From positions 1 to 64,000 of the forward strand of contig SEYY01001023.1 in NCBI GenBank assembly GCA_009176605.1: 64,000 nucleotides of DNA, read 5' to 3'. The position numbers and the translations under genes were made by a program. This DNA comes from Armadillidium nasatum (lineage: Eukaryota > Arthropoda > Malacostraca > Isopoda > Armadillidiidae). The first letter of the stretch is position 1. Every line of letters begins with the position of its first letter. Of the stretch, positions 16,100-28,877 are shown piece by piece. The notes under the pieces were generated by a model. The model made no database searches and was not told where the DNA came from. It was given only the letters and a program-made list of their open reading frames with translations.

Positions 16100-16128
16100 T
16101 AGTAAAAACTACCCTTGCCAACCCTGGA
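16100..16128. repeat. hAT terminal fragment
   Basis: TTGCCAACCCTGG matches the terminal inverted repeat of the hAT family at 25351-28869. Only this end is present. It adjoins a LINE fragment. Confidence 0.5.
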
Positions 16129-16129
16129 T

Positions 16130-16620
16130 GTCACAAAAACCTTTTAGAATTTATGGAATGTATTACCAACTACATTGTCTATGGAGAACCAGTTAATGTT
16201 GTTTATTTAGATTTCAGTAATGTCATTGTAAAGGGTACTCTATGTAAGGTTAATGCAATGAGAAATGATGAAGAGTGGTGTCCCACAGGGTTCAGTGTTG
16301 GGAACTCTACTGTTCATATATATAAATTATGTGGACCATGAACTCAAATTATTTTTTTTTAGTTTGCAGAAGACAGCAAAGTGGCTTCCCCCATAAGGAT
16401 TAATGATGGACAAATTAAGCCTCAAAGTGATCTAGAGAGACTTATTGGATGGGCAGGTAAGTAACAAATAAATTTTAATTGTAAAAAGTGTATGTTCCTT
16501 CATGTAGGGTACTTGAGTGAAAGATTTAACTATAAAATAAATTGAGTTTGACTGGAGTCTGTGGAACAAGTAAAGGATTTGGGTATGATTATAAGATGAT
16601 GATTATATTGGTGGATGTAG
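16130..16620 (+). pseudogene. CR1-type LINE, old reverse transcriptase fragment
   Basis: The frame at 16130-16340 aligns in order with the RT of the LINEs at 45493-49978 (LLEFMECITNYI, VVYLDFSN, then CPTGFSVGN in place of VPQGSVLGP). The block at 16365-16600 continues with FAEDSKVA and the region that ends with a VKDLGMII-type motif. It is heavily diverged, with internal losses and frame changes, so it is an old dead copy. Confidence 0.78.
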
Positions 16621-16639
16621 TGCCATTTGAAGCAATGTA

Positions 16640-17010
16640 GGTACCCCTCCATTTAGAATTACCCATAATGTTAAGTTTAACTGGAATTTTGCTCTGAAGT
16701 CTCTGGTTTGGTTCATCCTTCTTGCTCTTCATCTGATAGTATTTCTACTGTAACCTCAACCCCCCTTCCCTTTCACATGTCCTTCTACAGATTTACAAAC
16801 ACATTGAGAAATAGGGCTTTATGTGTAAAAGAAAGAGTTAAGAAATTATTATGTATTTCATTAGCTTCTTAATGCTAGTCTGAAGTCTGTCCTTAAGCAA
16901 GGTAAGGGTTTTCCTAGATACTGCTTGCTACTTTAATGGTTTAACAAATAGAAATAAAATGGTTTAATGCCTAATTAGTAATACTGATAATGATAGTGAC
17001 AGTAAATTCT
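16640..17010. other. possible old LINE sequence, unassigned
   Basis: Pyrimidine-rich text around 16690-16800 resembles LINE endonuclease/RT linker text, but no motif can be fixed. Nothing else is seen. Confidence 0.3.
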
Positions 17011-17014
17011 TTTG

Positions 17015-18250
17015 CATAAATGCTCAGAACTCCAGAATAAAAAGATGAGCTGATTAGTTGTACCATGAAGAAGAATCTAGACATTATTTGCATTACTGAA
17101 GTGTAGGTTAATGAGGCTTTTTATGGGATACCTTGTAGCGAGTTCAGTTAACCTGGGAGAAAAATCCAAAGAAACTAACAACAAAAATGTAAGGTTTCTA
17201 ATTAATGAAATTCTCAAAAATATAGAATCTTTCTTCTTTTGACGCTAGAGCTCTGAATTGTGGGAAAAACTTCTAGAAGACATCGCAGTTTTCTCTTCAC
17301 CCTGTTATTTGCCATCAGTCAAAACTAAATATGAAAAATAAACATTTTAGCGAATGGGAGAAATGTAAATTCTTTTAAATATTATGAAAATAAACTTTAA
17401 TCTCCAAATTCTTTCAGCTAATATTATAAATTTAAATGTATGACTATAGCACGAATAAAGTTAGTATGCCAAAGCTAAAATTACTAGATTAGTTTTTATA
17501 AGTTTTAACCTTTATTATTAATTCAAACTTTAGGGGCCAGGATTATAATATTAAAATTATAATTATAATTTTGCTTAGCCCACAAACACTGATTGCAGGA
17601 AAAGATACCTTTAAGTTATAAATAATCCCTTTTTGGTCTATAAGATGTTTGTAGGCGAGCCAGATGTCATTGTTGTGAGTTGAGCCATCTGTCTGTATAA
17701 CTTCCTTTTAGCCTGCAGAAGGATGGCTACCAAATTCTTCTTAAAATTCCATTGGCATCATGGAACTACTAAAAAAAATTCTTAAAAGATTAAATATAAT
17801 ATTTACAGTTTATTTTAATTATTTACTAGTTCTCAAAGAACTTCATTGAGCCTTGTTCATTAAGGTTATTGTTTTACAAACTAGTGAAAACTTTTGGAAC
17901 TGATTTTCATAACTGATCTGCTCGATCTTTTTTCAAAGAAGTGTGAATTTTTTGAACTGACTTTAGGAATTCTATTTTTAAGAACCTATTTCGTGGCTCT
18001 TGTTTTTTGAACTCAAGTTACAAGTTATATTTGGGAATTGTTTACTTGGTTCATTTTCGAACACCTGTATGCTAAATTTAAATATTTCCCAGCACCAATA
18101 ATCACAAATTAACAAATACTTTCCCTTTTCATAAAATAAAAAGGAAAATTTCATAACATACCTTCCAAGAATATGACATAGATGGATATACCTTTTACCT
18201 TTACCAGCATAGAGGAAGTATTGGTGGAAGTGTTGTGATTTATGTTAAAT
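17015..18250 (+). pseudogene. LINE endonuclease fragment split by an insertion
   Basis: At 17030-17150 the text reads like an AP-type endonuclease N-terminus (NLDIICITEV with a following acidic turn). At 18165-18250 it resumes with EYDIDGYTFYLYQHRG and GGSVVIYV, the next conserved blocks of the same domain. The intervening 1 kb (about 17155-18164) has no recognised identity and seems to be an insertion. In-frame stops are present, so it is dead. It probably belongs to the CR1-type family seen elsewhere in the window. Confidence 0.68.
17155..18164. other. unidentified insert in a LINE endonuclease
   Basis: About 1 kb of AT-rich sequence between two consecutive endonuclease blocks. No terminal repeats could be fixed and no coding similarity was seen. 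Confidence 0.4.
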
Positions 18251-19776
18251 AAATGTTTGTTAATACTAATAATAATAACTAATAACAATGTTGAATCAAG
18301 TGGGTAGAGATCCTTATTCATAACAAATTGTACAGAATAGTTTCATGTAACAAATTAACAAAGTAATTAATTGAATATTGAAAAATTAAGGCAAAAATTA
18401 TGGATAAAATTATAAAAATTATAGAACAGAAGAATTTCACTGAAACATTTTCATTTTAGGTTATGAAGAACTGGTCTCATTTTTGATCAGTATTAGCAGG
18501 AAAGTGGTTTTTGTTTGAAAAAGCCAAACCTGCCTGGGCTTACACTGAATTTTTCATATAAAACCTGAAAAAACTGAAGTAATATTGGGTAAAATTGGAG
18601 AAATTAGATATCAGATTTTTTCAACTTATGAGAATTATATATATCCAATGACAGGTCTAGCATAAGCAGCCAAAGGTTTCATCTGGCGGATAAGAATTGC
18701 TGGTCTAGGCTATATAAAGTAAAATAATTTCTTACCTATATTTATTCTAATCTTCTGTTTTAATTTTGCTTGTTTTTTAAATAACACTATACTTCATATT
18801 TTTATTTAATTAAAATTTTATATTTTTACACTTTTTAATGTGACCCATGTCAACATCTGTTTTCTATATTGTATCTACAAGCGCTCTCTCTCTCTCTCTA
18901 GGCGGGATATGGGCATGCTCCATCCAGAAAAATCTACCTTCCAGGAAAATCTACATATCTATGTAAAATATTGAGAAATCAATATTTCTGCTGCTTATCA
19001 AGTAAATATAAATATAGATCGATATATAGGAAGATCGATACCCTTGCTTTATAATGTGAGGATACTTGGAGAGTGAATTTCCAAGATTACTTGGATACTC
19101 ACACCTGAACACCTAGCCTTTTATATGAATTTCTTTATAAAGTAATAGTGAAATTTAATAGGGAAATAGTGAAATTTAAAGTAGTAGGGAAAGCTTATTA
19201 TAACAAAATAACTTATTCTAACAGCAAAATATAAAGTTCTATTGATGAATGAAATGAGAGTAAAAAACTATTATATAAATTTAAATCTTTGGTAGGAAAG
19301 TCTTCTCAAGGATTATTAATAATAATTGGAAACTGCTTTCTTCTGGTATTTTATATGATTGGGTTATTATGGAGAATCAAACTTTTGTAAATTCATGCCC
19401 TGGAATATGAAGAAAGTATTTTCTATTTGATTATTATCACATAAACTATTAGTGTCAATTTAATATTAGTTTGTGAAAAGAAATGAAAAATCACTTCAAA
19501 ATAAAGTTTACTTAAAATAAAAGTTTCACATACAGAATATCACAAAAGTTCAATTTATTAATATATGTTTATATTAGATCAGTAACTAAATTCATTTAAA
19601 TATTAAAGTGTAAAGTTATTAAAATCTAAAGTCTAAATTAAAGTAATTATAATAAAGTTTTGTATTAAAATTAATAAACTTAAAGGTACAATTTAAGACT
19701 TAAAGTTAAAGTCAAAAGTAAAGGCACATGCTGAAAGGAAATACAAATAATAAATAATTTTTAAATAAGAATACTG
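18251..19776. other. unassigned AT-rich sequence
   Basis: Contains a short (CT)n run (about 18884-18898) and many short AT repeats. No gene, RNA or element could be supported. Confidence 0.5.
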
Positions 19777-21180
<1,404 letters not shown>

Positions 21181-24100
21181 GACCCCACAAAAGATGTAAA
21201 CAATCTATCAAGTTCTCGAGTCCTGCCAAGGCTCTATTTCAAAGTATTGATTAGTAGAATAAATGAATAAAAATTTTTTCAAAAATATTATCAAATTGGC
21301 TTCACAACATTAGTTAAGAAAATAGATGTAAAATATAATATCAACATTATGGCATTACAACATTTCCCAAAATGTTATATGTATATTTAGAATATCACAA
21401 CTATGACTTTACAGCATTAGCCAAACTTGTGAACTACATTTTAATAATACTACCCTAATGGCTTTACATTAGCCAATAGGTTAAATGTTATTTTTAGGAC
21501 ATGAACTTTATTATTTAATTAAAGATATGAACAACAATAATTTTTCAACCAATTTTATAATTATAGAAATTGAAAAACTAAGCTTTATAGCATGAGCTCA
21601 AAATATATAGAATGCGGAAAATTAAACAACCAAAAAATTCTTTATTAAATCTCCACCACTGAACCATGATAAAACAAAAATTTATCTTTATTGTTCCATT
21701 TTATAGTAACCTTTTTATGGTTAATACTTATATACTATTTTTCCTTTTGTTTATTTTTCAAAGTATTTTTATTTATATAAAAAATTATAATACTTCTACA
21801 AACAGAATATGCATTATTGCATAACGAAAAACAGAATACGTCTATGACCCAGGACGATCAGTCTTCCCTTTCTTCATCCATTCCAACATCTGTTGAGTCC
21901 TTGACAGAATATCCCATCGCTGAGCAGCACTCGCCCCTCAGGCACCAAGCAACGTTCCAGTCCATGTATATATAACCAAAGCTGGCACTCCTTTGCCTGT
22001 GGCATATGATGTAACACCAGAGGGTAAGATGTTGAAATAGGCGCTACTTTCAAAGGCTCCTATTGGCTGTGCTTCTCCAACCCCTCGGGTCCCTCGCCCC
22101 AATAAAGCAGGATGTGACTGGTCTCTGGTACGACTGAGAATACCCCAATAGTTGGTTGAAATTCTACTAGATCTTGCAGCTGCAACAGCCGGACATGATG
22201 ATCTCTCACCCTCGAGTATTATCTCTGGTTGGTGTTTGCATGACAGGCAACATTCTGGATGGCCATGGGTAATGTAGCCACCGGATTTGAATGTAGGTCC
22301 AGAATATGCCTTTCCGCGAAAAGATTTGCAGTCTGCTGGACTTCTTGCGGCTCAACAGTATCCTGTTCCAGTAGAAGGTCGACTGACGTTCCCCCTGGAG
22401 ATACAGAAGGCAAACTGCCACCAATGTATCTACAGGTATGACAGTGGGAGAACCTGTTACCTGCCCACCCTCAGATGTACTTGGGAGGGTATGACTTGGG
22501 TCAACAACAGGAGCAAGAACAAAGGCAGCTACCTGCACAACTGGATACAACCTTTTGTTATTATGAACCAGCAGCAGAGAATAAAAAAATGGTACATGCA
22601 CAATGGTGTGGAATGTAACTCATCATGCAGCATCTCCATGAATTTAAACTCTGGCTGGACACCTGCAAGAACTGAGCATGTGGTCTTGCACATGTTGGTA
22701 AACACAAGATGGTGTCCATGTGGTTGTTAAAAGCGTGGTTCATCATCAGAATATGCTTCAGGTACCACGAATAAGCAGAGTCACTTTGTAATGACTATCT
22801 CTATCTCTATATCCTCTCCCAGGAAGGGTTTTCACCCTGTCAGTGGAACCAGCATCTTTCCCCATCTGCTTGAAGAAGTTCTCCCAGAGCCCTCCAAAAG
22901 ATCAAGTTCTTCGGCTCGCCAGTCCCCATGCCGGTCCATGAGTCCTATCCAGACTCTTCAGGTAGGGTTTTCACCCTTTCAGTAGGACCAGCATCGTTCT
23001 CAAACCAACCTCCAAACACTCTCTCCCAGGGGTCTTCAAAAGATTGCGCTTCTCCGAGCAATGGTTCCCAATGCTGGTTCTGGAGTAGTTACAAGCCATT
23101 GACAGAGAAATCACAAGGCCGGATGGCTAGTCCTGTCATCCTTGCATTTAGTTCTCTTCACATGATCCGATCCTGTCGTTGATTTTCAAACTCTTGTTTT
23201 TAAATTTCAAATTCTTAATGTTAAAGTTTAATTTTTCATTAAAAGCCGAAAGTCCATTATATTGAAAGATTTGTTGCTCCTCTATAAATTTTGATATATA
23301 ATAATTTTATCAAAACTTATTTATTTTTTTTAATGCAAAAATATTTTCAAAAATTCTAATTTTAAAATAAATTTTAGCTATTAGTTTTTCAAATTTTGTT
23401 CAATACTATCTGAATGCATAAACCTTCTCTCTTCTTTTCTCTCCGCAATCTTCTTTCTGATTCTTCTCGCTTTTCTTTTCCCATCTATCTTTAGGCACAT
23501 CTACTCTCGACGACGGCCGAATCATATATAAAATGACTGTAATGACTGTGACTTAGAATACACCTTCGCTTTCTTGAGCAGAATTCTTCTGGAAGCGATG
23601 TTCCCTTTCCATAAGCTCGGTGTACTGCTTATTGTCATTTTTGGCAAGAATATGGGCATTGTACTGATATATGTTTTTGACACTGGGCAGTACCAAATAG
23701 ATCATCACATGCCAGTTATGTAATGAACAATGATCCAGCATGTCCTTCATGAACTCTGGAATCCCATTGAAATTGGCATCTAGGTTCCAAGTAATTAAAA
23801 TCACCCCAGGCACTCCCTCCAATGGAACTTTCCTCCACACCATAGAAGTGATGCCCATCAAGAGGATGACATCTATTCTTGCTGAATAAGCCACCTTCAG
23901 CACCTCTCCACTCTACAGAATACTCAGTCCTGGACAAGAGTCCACCTGGATCATAATTTGAAACCTCTGCTCCAATTCTGCCGCCGCCTCCGAAAAACTG
24001 ATGCTTTAGAGTTCCCGATAATATTCTTCATCAGAAAGGGCATACAGGGTCTTAGTAATCTTACATTGGTGGAAGTTATCATGAAACAAATACATGAATA

Positions 24101-25042
24101 ACATGGTTTATATTTTAGAAGATTTATTAAAATTTTAAATAAAGAACCTTTTATCAATGAAATAATATGCCGATTACTGGTTTGATTTTTGATACCTTAG
24201 AGGCTTTTGCATGATGTGTGGATAATCGTCCACACTCCCCCTAGATCGTGTATATGGATAGTTACTTATCATACAAGTTGGCTTTGGCTCAGACTCCTGC
24301 GCTTTGGGCTCCACTCTATATGAACTGTTTAAGTACTCTCCCAAATACTCTCTGCTACCTCACTTTCATTCTCAATTAGGAAAGAATCAATAGAATATTC
24401 CACTCGCAGAGAACAATTCTATGGTGATGGTCTAAGTAACTTCTCCACCTGAGAATTGAACCCCTCAAATTCTACTGCATCCAAAGATTTTCCTAAAAGA
24501 TTAAACATACTGGTACTCTCAGATCCTCGAGACTCTACCAACGAACTCAGAACTCCTCAGAACTTTCTGTGGCTGGCACAAAGACTACATTTGGATTATT
24601 AAATGATAATCTCCTGCCCTTGTAAAGCACAGCTGTACGATGCAAAGCTGCAAATGGTATTTTAAAGTTATCCAACTGCACCACCAATAATGAGATATCC
24701 CTTCTCACATGACTATTTCTTATTACCCCACTAGGGGTTGAGCATACTGACATGCCAAAAGACTCCATCATATCTGACATTTCCCTACTGACCTCAGACA
24801 GTTGAGCTGTTAAGATGGGGTTACTAGCCCTGTCAACTTGCACCTGTAGTTCTTGCAAATTAGGTAGCAAAGAATACTCAGATTCCAAAAATGGTGTTAC
24901 GTCAAATCCGCAAAAGTCTGACCACCTCCCCCAACTCTGGTGCATCAAACAAGTCCTACTGCACTTCTTCCAATGCCTCCTCCAACTGTGGGCATGCCTG
25001 CACACCAATCTCCTCCTCATCGTCACCTCCCTCACTCATCCC
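21181..25042 (-). pseudogene. family B extra 3' region, unrecognised coding blocks (fossil)
   Basis: Between the end of integrase and the 3' LTR lie about 3.8 kb that standard Gypsy elements lack. Minus-strand blocks with protein-like composition are seen around 24550-25030 (ending with RRLSFNNPNVVFVPATES), around 23550-23940 (with ILITWNLDANFNGIPEF and HNWHVMIYLVLP), and around 22790-23100 (a duplicated unit). I do not recognise a family. The second block has a faint look of an SGNH-type hydrolase or other Rossmann-like strand pattern, but no catalytic motif is visible. An envelope-like or other third frame is possible, yet no signal peptide or clear membrane anchor is seen. It is broken. 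Confidence 0.5.
22822..23100 (-). repeat. tandem duplication of about 140 bp
   Basis: AGGGTTTTCACCCTGTCAGT at about 22824 recurs with a few changes at 22963. The text after each copy stays alignable (ACCAGCATC, then CTCCCAG, TCAAAAGAT, CAATGCTGG or CCATGCCGG). The unit is near 47 codons on the minus strand. Confidence 0.75.
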
Positions 25043-25342
25043 TAGCAATAAGCTTTTAAAATAAGGATCCCATAACAAATACCTGGGAATATCCACCCAA
25101 GGATGTAGCTGAGAATAATGACATAGGACAGGTCATTGGAATGTACATGAATAACAAAAGGACTAGTAAGATGGGTCTTAAACTTATTAGACACCAAATC
25201 ACCTTGATGGTGCATCTTAAAAGCCACTTTATCTCCTTTCTTAAAGGGACTAAAACAGGAAGCTGGTTCACACCAGTACTTCTGTAAACAGGGATTTCTT
25301 GAAAAATCATGTGCATGTTTCAAAAAAATATAACTCGATGTA
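25043..25342 (-). pseudogene. family B integrase C-terminal block (fossil)
   Basis: The minus strand reads FLKHAHDFSRNP, then PFKKGDKVAFK with HVHSNDLSYVI, the usual order of a Gypsy integrase tail with its chromatin/DNA-binding beta barrel. It is separated from the rest of integrase by the hAT insertion. Confidence 0.75.
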
Positions 25343-25684
25343 GCATTAACCAGGGTTGGAAAAGCCCACTGCCCGGGTAACCCAGGTAAAACCCACTGTG
25401 CTGGGTTTTTTGTTCCCAAAAACCCACATTACCGTGAAGCGGGTTTTTGCTACTTGATTTAGCTGATACTAATAACAAAAATACTTGATTTAGCTGATAT
25501 TAATAACAAAAATAAGTGAATTTCTGTCTCTTGAAGTCTTGACACACACAAAGGGAAGGATAAATAAAACCTGCAAACTTATTTTTATGCAGTTTAATGC
25601 TTTAATACTTTAATTACTAAGTAGGCTACCTGAGTTTAGGAATAAAGACTAGTTTAGTATCCAACACAATATGAAAATCACAAT

Positions 25685-28429
25685 TCACCAATCATGTTCA
25701 TCCTTGGATTTCAACATTCTGTAACATTTAACTAATTTTTCGGCCTTTTCATTGCCTAATTTGTTTCTCAATTTGTTAGAATTGAAGACCCAGTACTTCT
25801 GGGTCTTTTTTCTCAATTTGTTATGTATAAGGCCATAAGTTGAGAACAATCTCTCTACACCTGCAGAGCTTGCAGGCAGAGAATGCAGAGTGATAGCCAA
25901 TTGGCAAAAATCATGAAAATTTTCCTTATTTTGTGGCCCTTTTGTGAACCACCATTTTGCAGCATTCATGCCACTGGTAAAGTTTTCTGTCAGCATGTAA
26001 TGTGGGAAAATTTCTAGAGTCTTCAATTTGAAATTTCGAAAACTGAACAGCGTAATCCACATTCCTTTCCTGCAATCATTCCAAAACAGTTTCTTCCTGT
26101 TGGGCAGATAGTTTTGAACCTGTAAAAAGTAAAATAAAAATTATGACCTTCAGACATTGTATATTGTTCTTATCTTCTCTACTTCCAATTCTTATTTAAA
26201 GAAAAATTGATGTAGAAAAATTGCATGTGAACCCAAAACTTATTAGGCTATTTGATTTTGATTTGATAGCTTTACCCTTTACCACACAGTAGACTATAAA
26301 TATAAAAATAAAAAGTAAAAGTTGAAATGTGGGATGGCTGGATTGTGGATGACTTTATAATTCTTTCCTCACCTTGATATTTGGGATGTGTAGCATAAGC
26401 TACTAATTGAAATGGCGTGATCCAGTCATCAAATCTTGCTTGAATGAGAGCTTTGTATGGTTGTAGTACTGGGTCTTCAAGAACCTCAAACCATATTTGG
26501 ACTGCATCTCCCAATGAGCAAGAATCAGACTGCAGCTGCAATAAGAAATATTAAATATTTACAATTTATTTTATATTTACAATGCAATATCTATTAGGCA
26601 TTTTAGCTATGGTTCACAAATAGTTCAAACGGAGTGTTATGCATCATGTATTATTATTCAATGTTCTTGTGTGTCTCAAATAGAGGAGAGCTAATATAAA
26701 AGTCTCAAATAGACTTTTATATATTAACTTTATAACCAGGTTATCTTACCCTATCTAAAGCTGAGGCCACAATGTTAAGTTGGTTTTGCAGGTTCATTGC
26801 TTCACGGTGAATAGCTACATTGTCAATTATGGCAGCTATATTATTTGCTATTTCTGCAGAATGTTTATTTCTGATTTCAATGTACAATGGGAAATTTTGA
26901 ATTGAATGTGTCAACACATGCACACTGGCTATTCCAGCAGGTATCGTTGAGCAGTGGAGGTTTTTTTCCTCCTTTTTCATGCAGCCAACCCTGAAATTGA
27001 AATAGAAATTGATTTAAGTAACCACTGATATTGAAGCCTAATTTAGTAAATTTACCATATGCCTACTTCAAAATACATGATCTCATAATGTTACAAAGGC
27101 TTTTGCTTTCTGTTGCTGAGTGAAAAGTGAAAAGTGAAAATACTGTTGCACCAATTCATTCAATTTCATATTTGTAGTGTATATATAATCCCATCACCAC
27201 TTTTTCTGAAATATATGAAAAGACTGAAAATCACTTACTTCTGGTTGGTGGTGGTTTCTGAAGTACTTAGCAACTACCAGATGGCTAAGGACTCCTTGGA
27301 GTAACCTCCTTTTCCACAAGGTTTAAATAGTTTGCTTCACAGCCATCCACAAGAAGGCTTAAATTGTGTCCTCTTGTGTCCACCTCTTTGTAGTGGGTCT
27401 CGAGAAGTTGTTTTGTAAGCTTCATTTTGTTTTTGTTGTCTGATATGTAAGCTACAACCTAAAAACAGAAAGATTGAGTTAATCTATTTATTCTACTAGC
27501 AATGCTAAAGATTATCTTTAGCATTACGATTTGCATTTTTTATTCATTTAGCTATCTTTTAATTTTTTAAAGGAAACAATTTTTTAGTTATGTATAAAAA
27601 ACATTTAAAATCAAGTTAATCAACTCACCTTGCATTTGTATTTGTCCTCGAATTAGCCTGTTTGCTTTATTGCCAAATCTGAAATATAGTTGGCAGTTTT
27701 CTTCTCAGCTCCAGTATCAATAGACCCAGCAAAAATGGATTTCTTTCCTCCACCATTGGTTGGCAGGTTCAAACATGTTGCAATGATTTGAAGGTTGTGC
27801 ACATTGTACCATCCATCTTGGATCATGGTAACTTGTTTTCTTCTGAGAAGCTCCACCTTGCGAAGCTCGAATTCACTAGCAACTTCATCTAAAAGGCCTT
27901 CGCTAAGCTGGCATCTCGAGGGAGGTTGATGAGTTCCACCCCGCAGCATTGTAAATAAGTTCTTCATTTCGGGGTCTTCTGCAGCACTACATGGAATATT
28001 ACACGAAAAAAAGGCTCGTGCAAATTGCAAATCCAGGGCTGCTTTTAGTTTTTGTGGCGTTGAGATCACAAAACTGTCTATCCTCACTTGCTTGGTTACA
28101 ATAGTCCCCAGTGTTGATGCAGCACTTGGTCCACTCTGACTTGGAGTCGGTGTGGGTGTTCTAATACTAGTTGCTGGACTGACTGATCTTGGTTCTACAG
28201 GTACAGGTGATCGTGATCTAGATTGATAAGGTGTTGTCGATCTACTTTGGCCCATAGGCACAGCTGGAGCTGGTGAAAATCCATTTGCCATTTCAACATC
28301 ACCATCATCACTGCTACCTTCACCTTGGCCAATAAGTTTATATTGATCACACTTTCCCAGATGGGCTCTTACTCTTTCAATTTTGTTGCTCACCAGATTA
28401 CTGCAATGGTTGCATTTTCTCTTCTTCAC
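25685..28429 (-). pseudogene. hAT transposase with BED finger, multi-exon, broken
   Basis: The exons, read on the minus strand, are as follows. 28429-27630 has the BED finger (CNHC, RAHLGKC), a Ser/Pro linker and a DUF659-like block with TMIQDGW. 27458-27245 has the YLNLVEKEV block. 26993-26751 encodes a helical block. 26541-26370 has SLGDAVQIWFEVL. About 26120-25685 is the C-terminal dimerisation domain (SAGVERLFSTYGLIHNKLR). Introns have GT/AG ends and match copy 1. Defects include an early stop upstream of the listed start, a stop near the end of the first exon, a frame change in the second, and a small hairpin insert in the last. The protein would cut and paste the element in the nucleus; this copy is dead but more complete than copy 1. 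Confidence 0.88.
25764..25822 (-). repeat. small hairpin insert in the hAT C-terminus
   Basis: AAGACCCAG (25785-25793) and CTGGGTCTT (25799-25807) form a 9-bp stem with a 5-nt loop. They are flanked by direct repeats of TTTCTCAATTTGTTA (25764-25778 and about 25808-25822). Copy 1 lacks this insert. Confidence 0.7.
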
Positions 28430-28877
28430 AGTCTTTCCATTTTCTAGAACATTTACAAACTCTCAAACTCTCTCCAAGCCAGGTCTTTCAACCTCCCACC
28501 CCTATTCATGATTTAAGATAGAGAAGCTTTTCCACCTTAAAGTTCTGTTAATTGGATGCTATAATTTAATAATTATTGATTAGAAATTTAGAAACACCTG
28601 AAAATATAAAGAATATTTTGAAAACATTTGATCTTTTAAAAAGAGATAAATTAACATTTTTACATTACTGGACATACACAAGTTGCATGTGTCTACAGTA
28701 ATTGGAAATGAAATAGAAAGTTTTGTATGGTACAACCCTTTTTTTTTAACCAAAAAAACAAGAAAACCCCATCAATTCCCCGGGTTTTTGGTCTAAAATC
28801 CTGGGTTTTTAGCAAAAACCCACCCAGGCTGGGTTTTTTGGGGAAAAACCCGGGTTTTTGCCAACCCTGGCATTAAC

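Larger units (their letters stand above)
25351..28869 (-). mobile_element. hAT DNA transposon, copy 2, end to end
   Basis: The terminal inverted repeats are CAGGGTTGGAAAAGCCC on the left and CAGGGTTGGCAAAAACCC read inward from the right. Both are followed by runs of GGGTTTTT and AAAACCC. A perfect 8-bp target duplication, GCATTAAC, lies at 25343-25350 and 28870-28877. At 3,519 bp it is a normal size for an autonomous hAT. It is inserted in the integrase region of the family B retroelement and shares its family with 880-4659 and a fragment near 16128. Confidence 0.96.

Noticed and set aside
22287-22730. 147-codon plus-strand frame as a gene
   Set aside because: It lies antisense in the 3' region of element B and has no recognisable features; likely a shadow frame.
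21181-25042. Calling the extra region of element B an envelope gene
   Set aside because: No signal peptide, furin-type site, fusion peptide or clear membrane anchor could be seen.
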